In this document: piece after piece, positions 25,204-33,984 of the stretch
Position numbering within the stretch: position 1 is the stretch's first letter
Layout: each line of letters opens with the position of its first letter
DNA from: Burkholderiales bacterium
GTDB taxonomy: Bacteria; Pseudomonadota; Gammaproteobacteria; Burkholderiales; SG8-41
Assembly: GCA_019634975.1 (NCBI GenBank)
Contig: JAHCAI010000003.1
Span: forward strand, 291,013-355,012
Length of the DNA: 64,000 nucleotides
Direction: 5' to 3'
The notes under the pieces: model-generated
Database searches by the model: none
What the model was told of the DNA's origin: nothing
Seen by the model: the letters and a program-made list of their open reading frames with translations, nothing else
Position numbers and translations under genes: made by a program

Positions 25204-26232
25204 TCATGCCGTCGCGACCGCGGCGGCAGCTGCCTTGCGTCCGGCTGCGAGCCGGGCGGCGAGGGTGAATGCGTGTTCCATCGCGCCGGGGTCGGCTTTG
25301 CCCCGGCCGACGATGTCGTAGGCGGTGCCGTGGGCGGGAGTCGTGAACACGCATTTCAGTCCCGCAGTGACCGTGACGCCCTTGTTGAAGCCGAGCAGCT
25401 TGGTCGCGATCTGGCCCTGGTCGTGGTACATCATCACCACGCCGTCAAAATCGCCTTTCAGCGCCTGCAGGAAAATCACGTCGGACGAGATCGGGCCGCT
25501 GCAGTTGATGCCGCCGGCCTTCAGCCTGTCCACCGTCGGGCGGATGATGCGGATCTCCTCGTCGCCGAACAGGCCGTTCTCGCCGTTGTGGGGGTTGAGC
25601 GCGGCGACGCCGATGCGCGGGCTCGACTTGCCTGTTGCGCGCAGAGTGTCATTGGCAAGGTTGACGGCGGCGGTGATGCGTTCCGGAGTGATCATGTTCA
25701 CGGCTTCACGCAGCGCCACATGGGAAGTCACGCGGAAAGTGCTGAACTGCTCGATGACGTTCATCTCGCCGAAGAAGCCGCTGTGAGAGGTGAGATGGGC
25801 AAACATCTGGTGCTCGTCGTTGAATTTCCACCCGCCGCGATTCATTGCGCCCTTGTTCAGCGGCGCGAAACAGATGCCGTCGAGCTTGCCGGCAAGTGCG
25901 AGGTCGATCATGGCCTTGAGCGTGTCGCCGCAGAGCTTGCCGGCTTCTTCGTTCGCCTCGCCGCGCTTGAATCGCTCGGGATCCATGTTGCCGAGATCGA
26001 GCAGGGGATAGTCCCCGCGCGGCCAATGGATGTCCTCGATGCCGCGGTAGGCGGTGTAGGGCACCTTGACGCCGGCATCGCGCATGCCGAGCTCGAGCAC
26101 GCGCCGGTCACCGATGATGACAACTTCCGCAAGTTGCGCGGGCTTTCCCGAAGCCAGCAGTTTTGCCGCGATTTCAGGGCCGATGCCTGTGACATCGCCC
26201 AGCATGAATCCGATGCGTGGGGGCTTGCTCAT
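25204..26232 (-). CDS. pdxA: PdxA-family 4-hydroxythreonine-4-phosphate dehydrogenase-like enzyme
   Basis: A 342-aa NAD-dependent dehydrogenase of the PdxA family. It starts with the RIGFMLGDVTGIGPEI motif and has the metal-binding histidines in the TSHSGFFGE region and in VVMMYHDQGQI, plus the C-terminal PAHGTAYDIVGRG signature. True PdxA works in vitamin B6 synthesis. In this catabolic setting (Bug, PrpD, split ThDP decarboxylase) it is more likely one of the PdxA-like catabolic dehydrogenases that oxidise a phosphorylated or carboxylated hydroxy acid. That assignment is inference; the family is certain. Confidence 0.9.
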   Translation of the reverse strand: MSKPPRIGFMLGDVTGIGPEIAAKLLASGKPAQLAEVVIIGDRRVLELGMRDAGVKVPYTAYRGIEDIHWPRGDYPLLDLGNMDPERFKRGEANEEAGKLCGDTLKAMIDLALAGKLDGICFAPLNKGAMNRGGWKFNDEHQMFAHLTSHSGFFGEMNVIEQFSTFRVTSHVALREAVNMITPERITAAVNLANDTLRATGKSSPRIGVAALNPHNGENGLFGDEEIRIIRPTVDRLKAGGINCSGPISSDVIFLQALKGDFDGVVMMYHDQGQIATKLLGFNKGVTVTAGLKCVFTTPAHGTAYDIVGRGKADPGAMEHAFTLAARLAAGRKAAAAAVATA

Positions 26233-26265
26233 GTACGCTCCTGGTGAACAGGGCGCCAGTGTAGT

Positions 26266-27702
26266 CTATTTTCCGGCCCGGACCGCCGCCAGGCGTGCCG
26301 GGGCAATGGCCAGCAGCCGCGTCAGGCTGCGGATGCGGGGCAGCTTCTCGAGCCCGTAGACCATGTCAATGACCTTGTCGGCCTGCGCCGGCGGCAGTCC
26401 TCCCCAGGCCGCGCACTCGCGGAACTTGTCGGCAACCTCATCGTCGCTCATCGGATTCGCCGGGCTGCCCTTGCCGAAGTCCGCGCGGCCGCTGAACACG
26501 CGTCCGTCCTTCAGCTCGATGTCGATGATGGTGGTCATTTTTTCGTAGCCCGCGGCCTCGGCCTCCGGATGCACGCCGAATTCGACCTGCCGGATCATGC
26601 GCCGAACATCGGCGCGGTTGACCACGGCATCCGTGAACTGTGCGAGGCCGGCCTTGCGCTCGAGCAGCAGGATTGCCATGCAGAACTCCATGCTGAACTT
26701 GGCCTGCAGCTCCGTCTTCGGCCGGCGGTGAATCAGCGTGTTGGGCATGTGGCGATTGGTGCCGACGCGGATTTTGCGCACCTGCGCCGGACGGATGTCG
26801 TGTTTCAGCAGGAGATCGAGCATGACGCCCATGCCGGGATGGGTCAGCGAGCCGCTGGGATGCGGCTTGATCGACACGCCGGGGAAGGCAAAGGTCCACG
26901 GCTTGCCGAGTTTGCCGTGGATGGCCCGCGGGTCGTAACCGCCGCCTGCGGCATTGAGGAAACCGCGCTTCGCTTCCAGCGCATCCGGAGCTGCAGTCCA
27001 GCCGAGTCTGACCAGTTCAGCCGCGAGCACCCCGGATTCCGCCGCGCGTCCCGGATGAAAGGGCTTGGTCATCGTGCCGAAGTTCTCGCGCAGGCCCGCA
27101 GCCTGGCTGGCTCCCAGGCTCAGCGCCTGCGCGGTCTGCGCGGCATCGAGGCCAAGCAGCCGGGCTGCACCGGCGGCAGCGCCGATGGCGCCGAAAGTCG
27201 CCGTCGAGTGGAAACCGTCGGTGTAATGCCGCGGATGGATGGATTCCGAAAGCTTGGTTTCGACCTCCACGCCGATCTGGTATGCCGCGAGCAGGTCAAG
27301 ACCGGAGCGGTTGTCCTGTTCCGCCAGCGCCAGTACGGCGGGCAGCACCGGTGCCGTGGGGTGGGTCAGCAGTCCATAGACGCGGTCCCTGGCCACTGCA
27401 AGCTGGGTATCGTCGTAATCGTCGGCGTGGATCGCAATGCCATTGGCGAAGGCGGCAAAGCGCGGCGGCAGCCTGAGCGCGGTGCCTATCACCGTCGATC
27501 CGCGGTCCGCCGGCAGGCCCAGGGTTTTCAGGTATTGGCGCACCAGGCGGCCCGACTCGGCGGCATTGCCGGCCAGCGCGAGGCCGAGGCCGTCGAGCAG
27601 GGAGCGCTTGCCGTGCCGCATCACTTCGCGCGGCATGCGCGCGGGCGTGGTGCCTGCGACAAAGCGCGCGATTTCAGCGGTGAGTGGGTACGCCCGGGCC
27701 AT
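26266..27702 (-). CDS. MmgE/PrpD-family protein
   Basis: A 478-aa protein of the 2-methylcitrate dehydratase / cis-aconitate decarboxylase superfamily. It has the helical N-terminal domain (SLLDGLGLALAGNAAESG), the HADDYDDTQ and HPTAPVLPAVLAL active-site regions (residues about 95-125) and the GFHSTATFGAIGAAAGAA block. Members dehydrate or decarboxylate tricarboxylates. Without prpC or acnD beside it, this is probably not propionate metabolism. It lies 33 bp from pdxA and 25 bp from the ThDP gene in one minus-strand operon. Confidence 0.9.
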   Translation of the reverse strand: MARAYPLTAEIARFVAGTTPARMPREVMRHGKRSLLDGLGLALAGNAAESGRLVRQYLKTLGLPADRGSTVIGTALRLPPRFAAFANGIAIHADDYDDTQLAVARDRVYGLLTHPTAPVLPAVLALAEQDNRSGLDLLAAYQIGVEVETKLSESIHPRHYTDGFHSTATFGAIGAAAGAARLLGLDAAQTAQALSLGASQAAGLRENFGTMTKPFHPGRAAESGVLAAELVRLGWTAAPDALEAKRGFLNAAGGGYDPRAIHGKLGKPWTFAFPGVSIKPHPSGSLTHPGMGVMLDLLLKHDIRPAQVRKIRVGTNRHMPNTLIHRRPKTELQAKFSMEFCMAILLLERKAGLAQFTDAVVNRADVRRMIRQVEFGVHPEAEAAGYEKMTTIIDIELKDGRVFSGRADFGKGSPANPMSDDEVADKFRECAAWGGLPPAQADKVIDMVYGLEKLPRIRSLTRLLAIAPARLAAVRAGK

Positions 27703-27727
27703 GCCTTTGCCGGATGCGGGCCAGTGC

Positions 27728-28315
27728 TCAGCCGGCGATGCCGAATTCGCCGCGGAACCCGGCGATGACCTGTTCGCGGCTGCGCAGCAGCCGCGGCGGA
27801 CGCTGGCCCATCGGACGGTTTTCGATTTCAGGCACGATTTTCATCGCCACGAACGTCGGTCCGGGAGCGGCAAGAATCCTGCCCATGTCGAGCGACAGGC
27901 TCTCCAGGTTCGTGTAGGCGTGGACCGAGGGATATCCTGCCGCTTTGGCAAACTGGTCGTAGGCGACCCTGGCGGCGTTGGGCACCGGCTGCCCGCCGGT
28001 GGTCGCATAGCATTCGTTGTCGAGCAGGAAATGGTAGAAATTCCCCGGCTTGTGCTCCGCCACCATCGCCAGCACGCCGAGGCTCATCTGCAGGTCGCCC
28101 TCGGAATCGAAGAGCACCACTTTCTCGCCAGGCATTGCCATGGCGAGGCCCAGCGCGAAGCCGGCGTGGCCGCCCATCGCGGGGTCGCCCAGCGGCAGGT
28201 CGCGCGACGGCAGCGTGCTGATTTCATGCCACTGGCGGTTGCCACGGCCGGGGATCACGATGGCTTTGCCCCGGTGTTGCTGGAACAGTTCGAGCATTTC
28301 ATGCAGTACGATCAT
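27728..28315 (-). CDS. Split ThDP-dependent decarboxylase, C-terminal (pyrophosphate-binding) subunit
   Basis: A 195-aa homologue of sulfopyruvate/phosphonopyruvate decarboxylase beta subunits (ComE-like). It carries the DPAMGGHAGFALGLAMAMPG block and a ThDP region. The usual Gly-Asp-Gly metal motif reads Ser-Glu-Gly in FDSEGDLQMSLG, so the magnesium-binding aspartate is replaced by glutamate. The asparagine later in LLDNECYATTGG is retained. It pairs with the 28335-28853 subunit 19 bp upstream. It probably decarboxylates a 2-oxo acid made by the neighbouring PdxA-like enzyme; a reductase-like ThDP role is possible. Confidence 0.82.
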   Translation of the reverse strand: MIVLHEMLELFQQHRGKAIVIPGRGNRQWHEISTLPSRDLPLGDPAMGGHAGFALGLAMAMPGEKVVLFDSEGDLQMSLGVLAMVAEHKPGNFYHFLLDNECYATTGGQPVPNAARVAYDQFAKAAGYPSVHAYTNLESLSLDMGRILAAPGPTFVAMKIVPEIENRPMGQRPPRLLRSREQVIAGFRGEFGIAG

Positions 28316-28334
28316 GTCCTGTCTCTCCGGGCGT

Positions 28335-28853
28335 TCAGCTGTTGAAGCCGTGATATTCGTCGCCCACCAGCACGGCGACCGGGCGGCGCGTCCGGCGCGC
28401 TTCCTCGAAGGCTACCGAGATGCGGGAGGCATCCCGGTCATTCTCGACGAGGTAGTAGCTGATGCCGAAGGCATTGAGGAAGCGCTCGGTATAGACCGCG
28501 GCGGTGTCCTTGGTCACGCCGTGGCGGGTCCAGCCGCGGTAACCGACCAGCATCACCACCGGCACGTTGAGGCCCATGCCCCAGCCGCGCATCGAGTCGC
28601 CGGCCTCCATCATGCCGGTGTTCTGGATCAGGATAATCGGTGTCTTGCCGCCGACGTGCAGGCCGGCAGCGGTGGAAAAGGCAAGGCCTTCACGGGCCAC
28701 GGCGATCAGCGTCAGCGTCGGCTCGGCCTTCATCAGCATGTAGAGCCAGTTGGTCTCGCTGTCCGGCAGCCAGACCACGTGGCTGACGCCGTTCTTCCTC
28801 ATTTCGGCGAGCACGGTTTCCGGGCTCAGGTGGGCTTCCTGGGTATCTGTCAT
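28335..28853 (-). CDS. Split ThDP-dependent decarboxylase, N-terminal (pyrimidine-binding) subunit
   Basis: A 172-aa ComD-like subunit. The ThDP pyrimidine-activating glutamate is in VAREGLAFSTAAGL (about residue 65), followed by the IILIQNTGMMEAGDSMRG block typical of this half-enzyme. I placed the start at the ATG at 28853 (MTDTQEA). It is the first gene of a minus-strand operon running to 24174 and is divergent from the aldolase gene across a 202-bp gap. A second ComDE-like pair occurs at 59781-61084. Confidence 0.85.
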   Translation of the reverse strand: MTDTQEAHLSPETVLAEMRKNGVSHVVWLPDSETNWLYMLMKAEPTLTLIAVAREGLAFSTAAGLHVGGKTPIILIQNTGMMEAGDSMRGWGMGLNVPVVMLVGYRGWTRHGVTKDTAAVYTERFLNAFGISYYLVENDRDASRISVAFEEARRTRRPVAVLVGDEYHGFNS

Positions 28854-29055
28854 CTGCGTTCGTTCCCCTGGCGGCAGCGGCATCGCCGCGTGCACAATTT
28901 TTCAGGCGCCCAGTTCTATCACAGTTCTGACGCGGATTTTGCCGGAGTTCCGGATTCTGGTCGTCGTCCGGCAGGGCCGCCGCCGTGCCTTGCCGCAACG
29001 CGGAACGGCGGTTAATCTCGCCGGACTTCCATTACATTGCCCCGGGCAGCCTGCC

Positions 29056-29832
29056 ATGAAAAATCCCGTCCGCGCCGCACTGGCCCGCGGTGAAACCGTC
29101 ACCGGCCTCATCCTGTTCAGCGGCAGCCCGATGATCACGGAGCTGGCCGCCGCAGCCGGCATCGACTTCGTGATCATCGACATGGAGCACAGCGCGCTGG
29201 ATCTGGATACCTGTGCCCATGTCATCCGCGCCGCCGATGCCGCCGGCATCACGCCCTTTGTGCGTATCGCCGATGTGGACCGCACCCTGATCCTCAAGCT
29301 GATGAACATGGGGGCGGCCGGCATCGCCGTGTCGCATGCCACGCGCGAGAACTGTGCTCTTGCGCTGGACTACGCGCGGTATGCGCCCGCGGGTGAGCGC
29401 GGAGCCTGCACCATCGTGCGCTCTGCCGGCTATGCGCCGGGAGACTGGGATGCCCATGTGCGCCGTGCCAATGACGAGCTGATGGTGATCCCGCTGATCG
29501 AGGATGCGGAGACACTGCGCGATTTCGACGCGATGGCGGCGATGCCGGGGCTGGAGGTGTTTTTCATCGGCCCGACCGACCTGTCGATCGCGCTGGGTGT
29601 GCCGCATGCCACCTTCGACGAGCCGAAGATGGCTGCGGCGCTGGAACAGGTGGCGGCGGCGGCGCGCAAACACCGCAAGTTCGTGATGACCACGATCGGC
29701 AACAGGCCTGACCCCGTCTACGGCCGGTCAGTACGCGATCGCGGTGTGCAGGCAATCGTGCTCGGCACCGACGGGCATTTGTTCCTGGACGTGTGCCGCA
29801 GGATGAACACGGTTAAAGACCGAGAACCTTAA
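29056..29832 (+). CDS. HpcH/HpaI-family aldolase
   Basis: A 258-aa class II pyruvate aldolase. The catalytic histidine is in DMEHSALD (near residue 45). Arginine in FVRIADVD, the metal-binding glutamate in IPLIEDAE and aspartate in GPTDLS follow at normal spacing. The family cleaves 4-hydroxy-2-oxo acids such as 4-hydroxy-2-oxoheptanedioate to pyruvate and an aldehyde. Length is normal. The ribosome site is weak. It is divergent from the ThDP/PrpD/PdxA operon, and a pathway link (oxo acid to pyruvate plus semialdehyde) is plausible. Confidence 0.9.
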   Translation: MKNPVRAALARGETVTGLILFSGSPMITELAAAAGIDFVIIDMEHSALDLDTCAHVIRAADAAGITPFVRIADVDRTLILKLMNMGAAGIAVSHATRENCALALDYARYAPAGERGACTIVRSAGYAPGDWDAHVRRANDELMVIPLIEDAETLRDFDAMAAMPGLEVFFIGPTDLSIALGVPHATFDEPKMAAALEQVAAAARKHRKFVMTTIGNRPDPVYGRSVRDRGVQAIVLGTDGHLFLDVCRRMNTVKDREP

Positions 29833-29837
29833 AGGCA

Positions 29838-30015
29838 GACACAGGGAACACAGGGGGAAAACAGAGAAAACGGAGAACTTCAGAAACAATTTACAGGATA
29901 TGCAGGATGATCAGTACAAGAGAAACAGAACAGGCCGCTGATCAAGGGTGCTAACCTGAGAACCCTGTCCATCCTGCTGGTTGATTTGCTTTTCTTTCTC
30001 TGTGACCTCTGTGGC
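29838..30015. repeat. CACAGAGG-type palindromic intergenic repeat
   Basis: Degenerate direct words (ACACAGGGAACACAGGGGG, then ACAGAGAAAACGGAGAA) are mirrored on the right by CTCTGTGACCTCTGTGG at about 29999-30015. An inner pair (ACAGGATATGCAGGATGATCAG / CCTGTCCATCCTG) forms a second stem. It belongs with the cleaner copy at 33831-33941. There is no gene inside. Confidence 0.75.
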
Positions 30016-30044
30016 CAAAGATTTTGACTTTGACTTTTAGAGCT

Positions 30045-30932
30045 ATGCCCAAAAAACTGATCATCACCGTGCGCGTCAATGAATACATGTCGCGCGAGGT
30101 CAATCGCAACGTGCCGTTCACGCCGGACGAGATTGCGGAAACCGCGGCGGCCTGCCGGGCCGCGGGCGCCTCAATCATCCATTTCCATGCGCGCACGCCG
30201 GACGGCGGCAAGTGCCACGAACCCGGGGTCTATGCCGAGATCGTCGCCAAGATCCGCGAGAAGACCGACATCCTGATCGATTCGACGCTGGGGCAGATCA
30301 CCGTCAATGAGGACGAGAACCGCCTTGCCCACATCCGGCTGATGGGGCAGAGGAGCAAGACCCGGCCCGACTTCGCCGCGGTGGACACCGGTAGCAGCAA
30401 CATAGATGCTTACGACGCTGCGCAGAAGAAATTCCTGACCACCAACAAGATCTACAAGAACAGCACCGAGACCTGCCTGTTCCTCGCCCGCGGCATGACC
30501 GAGGCCGGTGTCAAACCACACCTGTCGGTGTGGGCGGTGCCTTTCGTGCGCATGGTGGAAGCTTTTCTCGACATGGGCGCGGTGAGGGAGCCGGCCTATG
30601 TGCAGTGCGTGCTTGCCGAAGGCGGCATCGTCGGCGCCCATCCCTGCACCACGCGCGGGCTGGAGGCGCTGATCGACTTCCTGCCGCCGCAGCGGCGCAT
30701 CGAGTGGACGGTGGCCTGCAAGGAGGGCAATCTGTTCAATGTCGCGACGACGGCGCTGGAGCGCATGGGTCATCTGGCACCCGGTATCGGCGACTATCCC
30801 TACCCGGAACTCGGCTGCCCTGACAATGCCGAGCTGGTGCGGCGCTTTGCCGAGTTGGGGCGTGCCTTAGGGCGCGAGCCGGCGACCACCGATGAGGCTA
30901 GGGCGATGCTGGGCATTACGCGCCAGGTGTGA
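30045..30932 (+). CDS. Beta-keto acid cleavage enzyme (BKACE, DUF849 family)
   Basis: A 295-aa TIM-barrel enzyme. The zinc-binding HFHART motif is at about residues 46-51, preceded by IITVRVNEYMSREVN. The family's downstream EGGIVGAHPCTTRG and LFNVATTALERMG segments are present. BKACE enzymes use acetyl-CoA to cleave 3-keto acids into acetoacetate plus a new acyl-CoA. The substrate is set by pocket residues I cannot interpret. ATG at 30045 was chosen over a TTG further upstream. Flanked by a palindromic repeat and the PcaB-like gene. Confidence 0.88.
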   Translation: MPKKLIITVRVNEYMSREVNRNVPFTPDEIAETAAACRAAGASIIHFHARTPDGGKCHEPGVYAEIVAKIREKTDILIDSTLGQITVNEDENRLAHIRLMGQRSKTRPDFAAVDTGSSNIDAYDAAQKKFLTTNKIYKNSTETCLFLARGMTEAGVKPHLSVWAVPFVRMVEAFLDMGAVREPAYVQCVLAEGGIVGAHPCTTRGLEALIDFLPPQRRIEWTVACKEGNLFNVATTALERMGHLAPGIGDYPYPELGCPDNAELVRRFAELGRALGREPATTDEARAMLGITRQV

Positions 30933-31019
30933 TGCGGGGTCCGGCACGGTTTTTGCCGATATCGATAGATTCCCGACGGAAATAATGTCCCCTGAAATGG
31001 ACTGAACGACGGAGTTTCT

Positions 31020-32375
31020 GTGTCCTTCCCGTTTACGAGCGAAATGTTTGGCACTGCGGCTGCGATGAATATTTTTTCGGGTCGGCGCACCGTGCACTGG
31101 ATGCTGGTTTTCGAGGCTGCACTGGCGCGTGCACAGGCGCAGTCGGGCGTGATTCCGCTGGAGGCGGCGGCATCCATCGAACGGGTTTGCGGCTCGGATC
31201 CAATTGAGCTCGGGCGTTTGACCGCTGATTCGATGCTGAGCGCCAATGCGGCAGCGCCACTGGTCAAGCAATTGACCGAGGCAGTTGCGGTCGATGATCC
31301 GGAGGCTGCCAAGTTCGTGCACTGGGGCGCGACCAGCCAGGACGCACTGGATACGGCACTGGTCCTGCAGTTGCGGGAATCGATTGCGCTGTTGCGCGGG
31401 GATCTCGATGCCCTGGTAACAACACTGGCGCGATTGACTGCACAGCACCAGTCAACGCCGATGGCCGGGCGCACGCTCCTGCAACAGGCCTTGCCCATGA
31501 CCTTCGGATTCAAGGTGGCCGGATGGCTGGACGCTGCGATGCGCCATCAGGACCGCTTACTCGCGCTGGAGAAGGAAATATCCGTACTCCAGTTTGGCGG
31601 CGCCACAGGCACGCTGGCGAGTCTGGGTGATCGCGCTCAACCGGTCATGCTTGCCCTGGCCCGGGCGCTGGATCTGCGTTTGCCCGACATTCCCTGGCAT
31701 ACCCAGCGAGACCGTCTTGCAGCGGTGGCCACGACCTGCGGACTGCTGGTCGGCACCCTGGGCAAGATTGCCGGGGATATCGCGCTGTCATCGCAAACCG
31801 AGGTCGGAGAACTGGCTGAGCCGGCCGAGCCGGGCAAGGGCGGATCATCAACGCTCCCGCACAAGCGCAATCTCGTGGGCTGCAACTATGTGGCTGCCGT
31901 GGCGATGCGGGTGCCGAATCTGGTGGCCACCATGCTGTCCGCCATGGCGCATGAGCATGAGCGTGCGGCGGGCGCCTGGCATGCGGAGTGGGAGGTGCTG
32001 CCGGAAATCCTGCGACTGACCGCAGGCGGGCTGGTCCACCTGAAGCGGATGACGGAAAGACTGGATGTCAATGTGCTGCGCATGCGTGAGAACCTGGGCA
32101 TTACGCGCGGCCAGTTGATGGCTGAGTGCATCACCATCGCGCTGGGTGCGCGGATTGGACGGATGCGTGCCTACCAGCTGGTGAATGCGGCGTGCCAGAG
32201 AGCCAATGCCTCGGGCGCTTCGCTGCGCGACGCGATGCGGGATGACCGGGAGCTCAGTGCGCTGCTCGATGCCGCGGAGATGGACCGCTTGCTGGACCCT
32301 GCCAACTACCTGGGTCAGAGCCAGGTTTTCGCGCTGAAGGTGCTGGAACGCCAGCGGCAGCGTTCAGGTCTTTGA
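31020..32375 (+). CDS. pcaB: 3-carboxy-cis,cis-muconate cycloisomerase-like (fumarase/ASL superfamily)
   Basis: A 451-aa lyase-superfamily enzyme. Region 1 (FVHWGATSQDALDTALVLQ) and the signature GKGGSSTLPHKRN (near residue 278) are intact, and the C-terminal domain matches PcaB more than adenylosuccinate lyase. PcaB lactonises carboxymuconate in the protocatechuate 3,4-cleavage branch. No other pca gene is near, so this may be a PcaB-like enzyme for another substrate. Start is GTG at 31020. Base composition looks slightly less GC-rich than its neighbours. Confidence 0.85.
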   Translation: MSFPFTSEMFGTAAAMNIFSGRRTVHWMLVFEAALARAQAQSGVIPLEAAASIERVCGSDPIELGRLTADSMLSANAAAPLVKQLTEAVAVDDPEAAKFVHWGATSQDALDTALVLQLRESIALLRGDLDALVTTLARLTAQHQSTPMAGRTLLQQALPMTFGFKVAGWLDAAMRHQDRLLALEKEISVLQFGGATGTLASLGDRAQPVMLALARALDLRLPDIPWHTQRDRLAAVATTCGLLVGTLGKIAGDIALSSQTEVGELAEPAEPGKGGSSTLPHKRNLVGCNYVAAVAMRVPNLVATMLSAMAHEHERAAGAWHAEWEVLPEILRLTAGGLVHLKRMTERLDVNVLRMRENLGITRGQLMAECITIALGARIGRMRAYQLVNAACQRANASGASLRDAMRDDRELSALLDAAEMDRLLDPANYLGQSQVFALKVLERQRQRSGL

Positions 32376-32531
32376 AGTCCGCTGCCGCAGGTTCGGAAGA
32401 CGCACTGGAGATAATCCCCGCGAACTGCTCATATCGTGAACATGTCGGGATGGGCGGGCCGGGCTGGGGTTAAAATCCAGCCCTGTCGCCGCTTCGGAAA
32501 GACTCGGCGGATTCCCACAGGAGAACATGCA

Positions 32532-33815
32532 ATGGGGCACACTATTGCCGAGAAGATTCTCGGCCATCACGCGGGGGGCAGGCCGGCCTGCGCCGGCGAG
32601 ATCGTGATCGCGGACGTGGATTTCGCGATGATCCACGATGCGAGAGCCGGCAATGCCCTGAAAATGATCGATAAGCTTGGCGCCCGCTCGCTGCCCTTCG
32701 TCAGGCGCACCGCATTGGTGCTGGACCACTATTCGCCGCCGCCCAACATGGAGGCGGCCAATACCCATGTCGAGATGCGCGCCTTTGCCGAAAAACACGG
32801 CGCGCCCCTGTATGACGTCGGCGACGGCATCTGCCACCAGGTGCTGCCGGAAGGCGGTCATCTCACCTGCGGCGACCTCGTGGTCGGCACCGATACCCAT
32901 TCGACGACCTACGGCGCCTTCAATGCCTTCGGCACCGGTGTCGAAGGCACGGACGTGTCGGCCGTGATGATGACCGGCAAGCTGTGGTTTCGCGTGCCGG
33001 AAACCATCCATGTCGAACTGAACGGCCCGCTGCAGCCGGGGGTCTGGGCCAAGGACGTTACGCTGACCATGCTGGGAAAACTCGGGGCGGAGGGTGCCAA
33101 CTACCAGGCACTGGAATACACCGGCAGCGGGGTGGCGGCGATGGCCATCGATGACCGCATGACCCTGTCCAACCATGCTGCAGAACTGGGCGCGAAGGCG
33201 GCGCTGCTGGAGGCCGACGCCAAGACGCTGGCCTGGCTGAAGGCGCATGGCGCCGCCGCGCCGAAGCCGGTGAAGGCCGATGCCGACGCGGTCTACGCGC
33301 AGCGCATCGTCATCGATACCGCGAAGCTCGCGCCGCAGGTGGCGCGGCAGCACCACATCGACGACATCGCGGCGGTGCCCGATGTGGCGGGCCAGAAAAT
33401 CCAGGTCGCGCTGATCGGCACCTGCACCAACGGCCGCCTCGACGACATCCGCCAGGCCGCGGCAATCCTGAAGGGCAGGAAGCTCGCGAAAGGCGTGCGC
33501 ATGATCGTCACCCCGGCGTCGCGCGCGATCTACCTCGCGGCGATGCGGGAAGGGCTGTTCGAGGTGCTCACCGAGGCCGGCGCCTCGGTGGAGGCGGCGG
33601 GCTGCGGCACCTGCGTCAACATCACCGGCCACTACATCTCGGGCGACGGGCAGGTGGTGATTTCCAGCGCCAACCGCAATTTCAAGGGCCGGCTCGGCAA
33701 CCCGAAGTCGGAAATCTGGATCGGCTCGGCGGCGACGGTGGCTGCCTCGGCACTGACCGGCGTGATCACCGATGCGCGCACGGTCGCCGGCGGCGACTGG
33801 CGGGCGGCGGCCTGA
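32532..33815 (+). CDS. Aconitase-superfamily large subunit (LeuC / dimethylmaleate hydratase DmdA type)
   Basis: A 427-aa hydratase large subunit of the short, archaeal-type LeuC class. The 4Fe-4S cysteines are Cys298 (GTCTNG), Cys358 and Cys361 (GCGTCVN). The substrate region GTDTHSTTYGAFNAFGTGV is intact. Members include 3-isopropylmalate, homoaconitate and dimethylmaleate hydratases. Start ATG at 32532 follows CAGGAGAA. The small subunit follows at 33985 across a palindromic repeat. With the PEP-mutase-type lyase at 36687 the layout recalls dimethylmaleate hydratase plus dimethylmalate lyase; biosynthetic LeuC is less likely because leuA is absent. Confidence 0.88.
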   Translation: MGHTIAEKILGHHAGGRPACAGEIVIADVDFAMIHDARAGNALKMIDKLGARSLPFVRRTALVLDHYSPPPNMEAANTHVEMRAFAEKHGAPLYDVGDGICHQVLPEGGHLTCGDLVVGTDTHSTTYGAFNAFGTGVEGTDVSAVMMTGKLWFRVPETIHVELNGPLQPGVWAKDVTLTMLGKLGAEGANYQALEYTGSGVAAMAIDDRMTLSNHAAELGAKAALLEADAKTLAWLKAHGAAAPKPVKADADAVYAQRIVIDTAKLAPQVARQHHIDDIAAVPDVAGQKIQVALIGTCTNGRLDDIRQAAAILKGRKLAKGVRMIVTPASRAIYLAAMREGLFEVLTEAGASVEAAGCGTCVNITGHYISGDGQVVISSANRNFKGRLGNPKSEIWIGSAATVAASALTGVITDARTVAGGDWRAAA

Positions 33816-33830
33816 CACCCATAAACCCTT

Positions 33831-33941
33831 CAGCCACAGAGGACACAGAGTTCACAGAGAAAAACCAAGGGCAAATCAGGCTTATCAGGCTCCGTTTTTT
33901 GTTTTTGAAGTTCTCTGTGCTCTCTGTGTCCTCTGTGGCTG
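33831..33941. repeat. CACAGAGG-type palindrome between hydratase subunit genes
   Basis: A perfect 20-bp inverted repeat (33831-33850 with 33922-33941, arm CAGCCACAGAGGACACAGAG) surrounds further paired words (TTCACAGAGAA near 33851 with TTCTCTGTG near 33911). It would fold into a long hairpin in the operon transcript. It is related to the copy at 29838-30015. Confidence 0.9.
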
Positions 33942-33984
33942 CTTTTGAATTTGATCCTGATCCTGTAGTTCGGAGGCGACAAGC

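Noticed and set aside
32436..32531. Upstream extension of the hydratase large-subunit frame
   Set aside because: No conserved residues before the ATG at 32532, which has an AGGAGA site.
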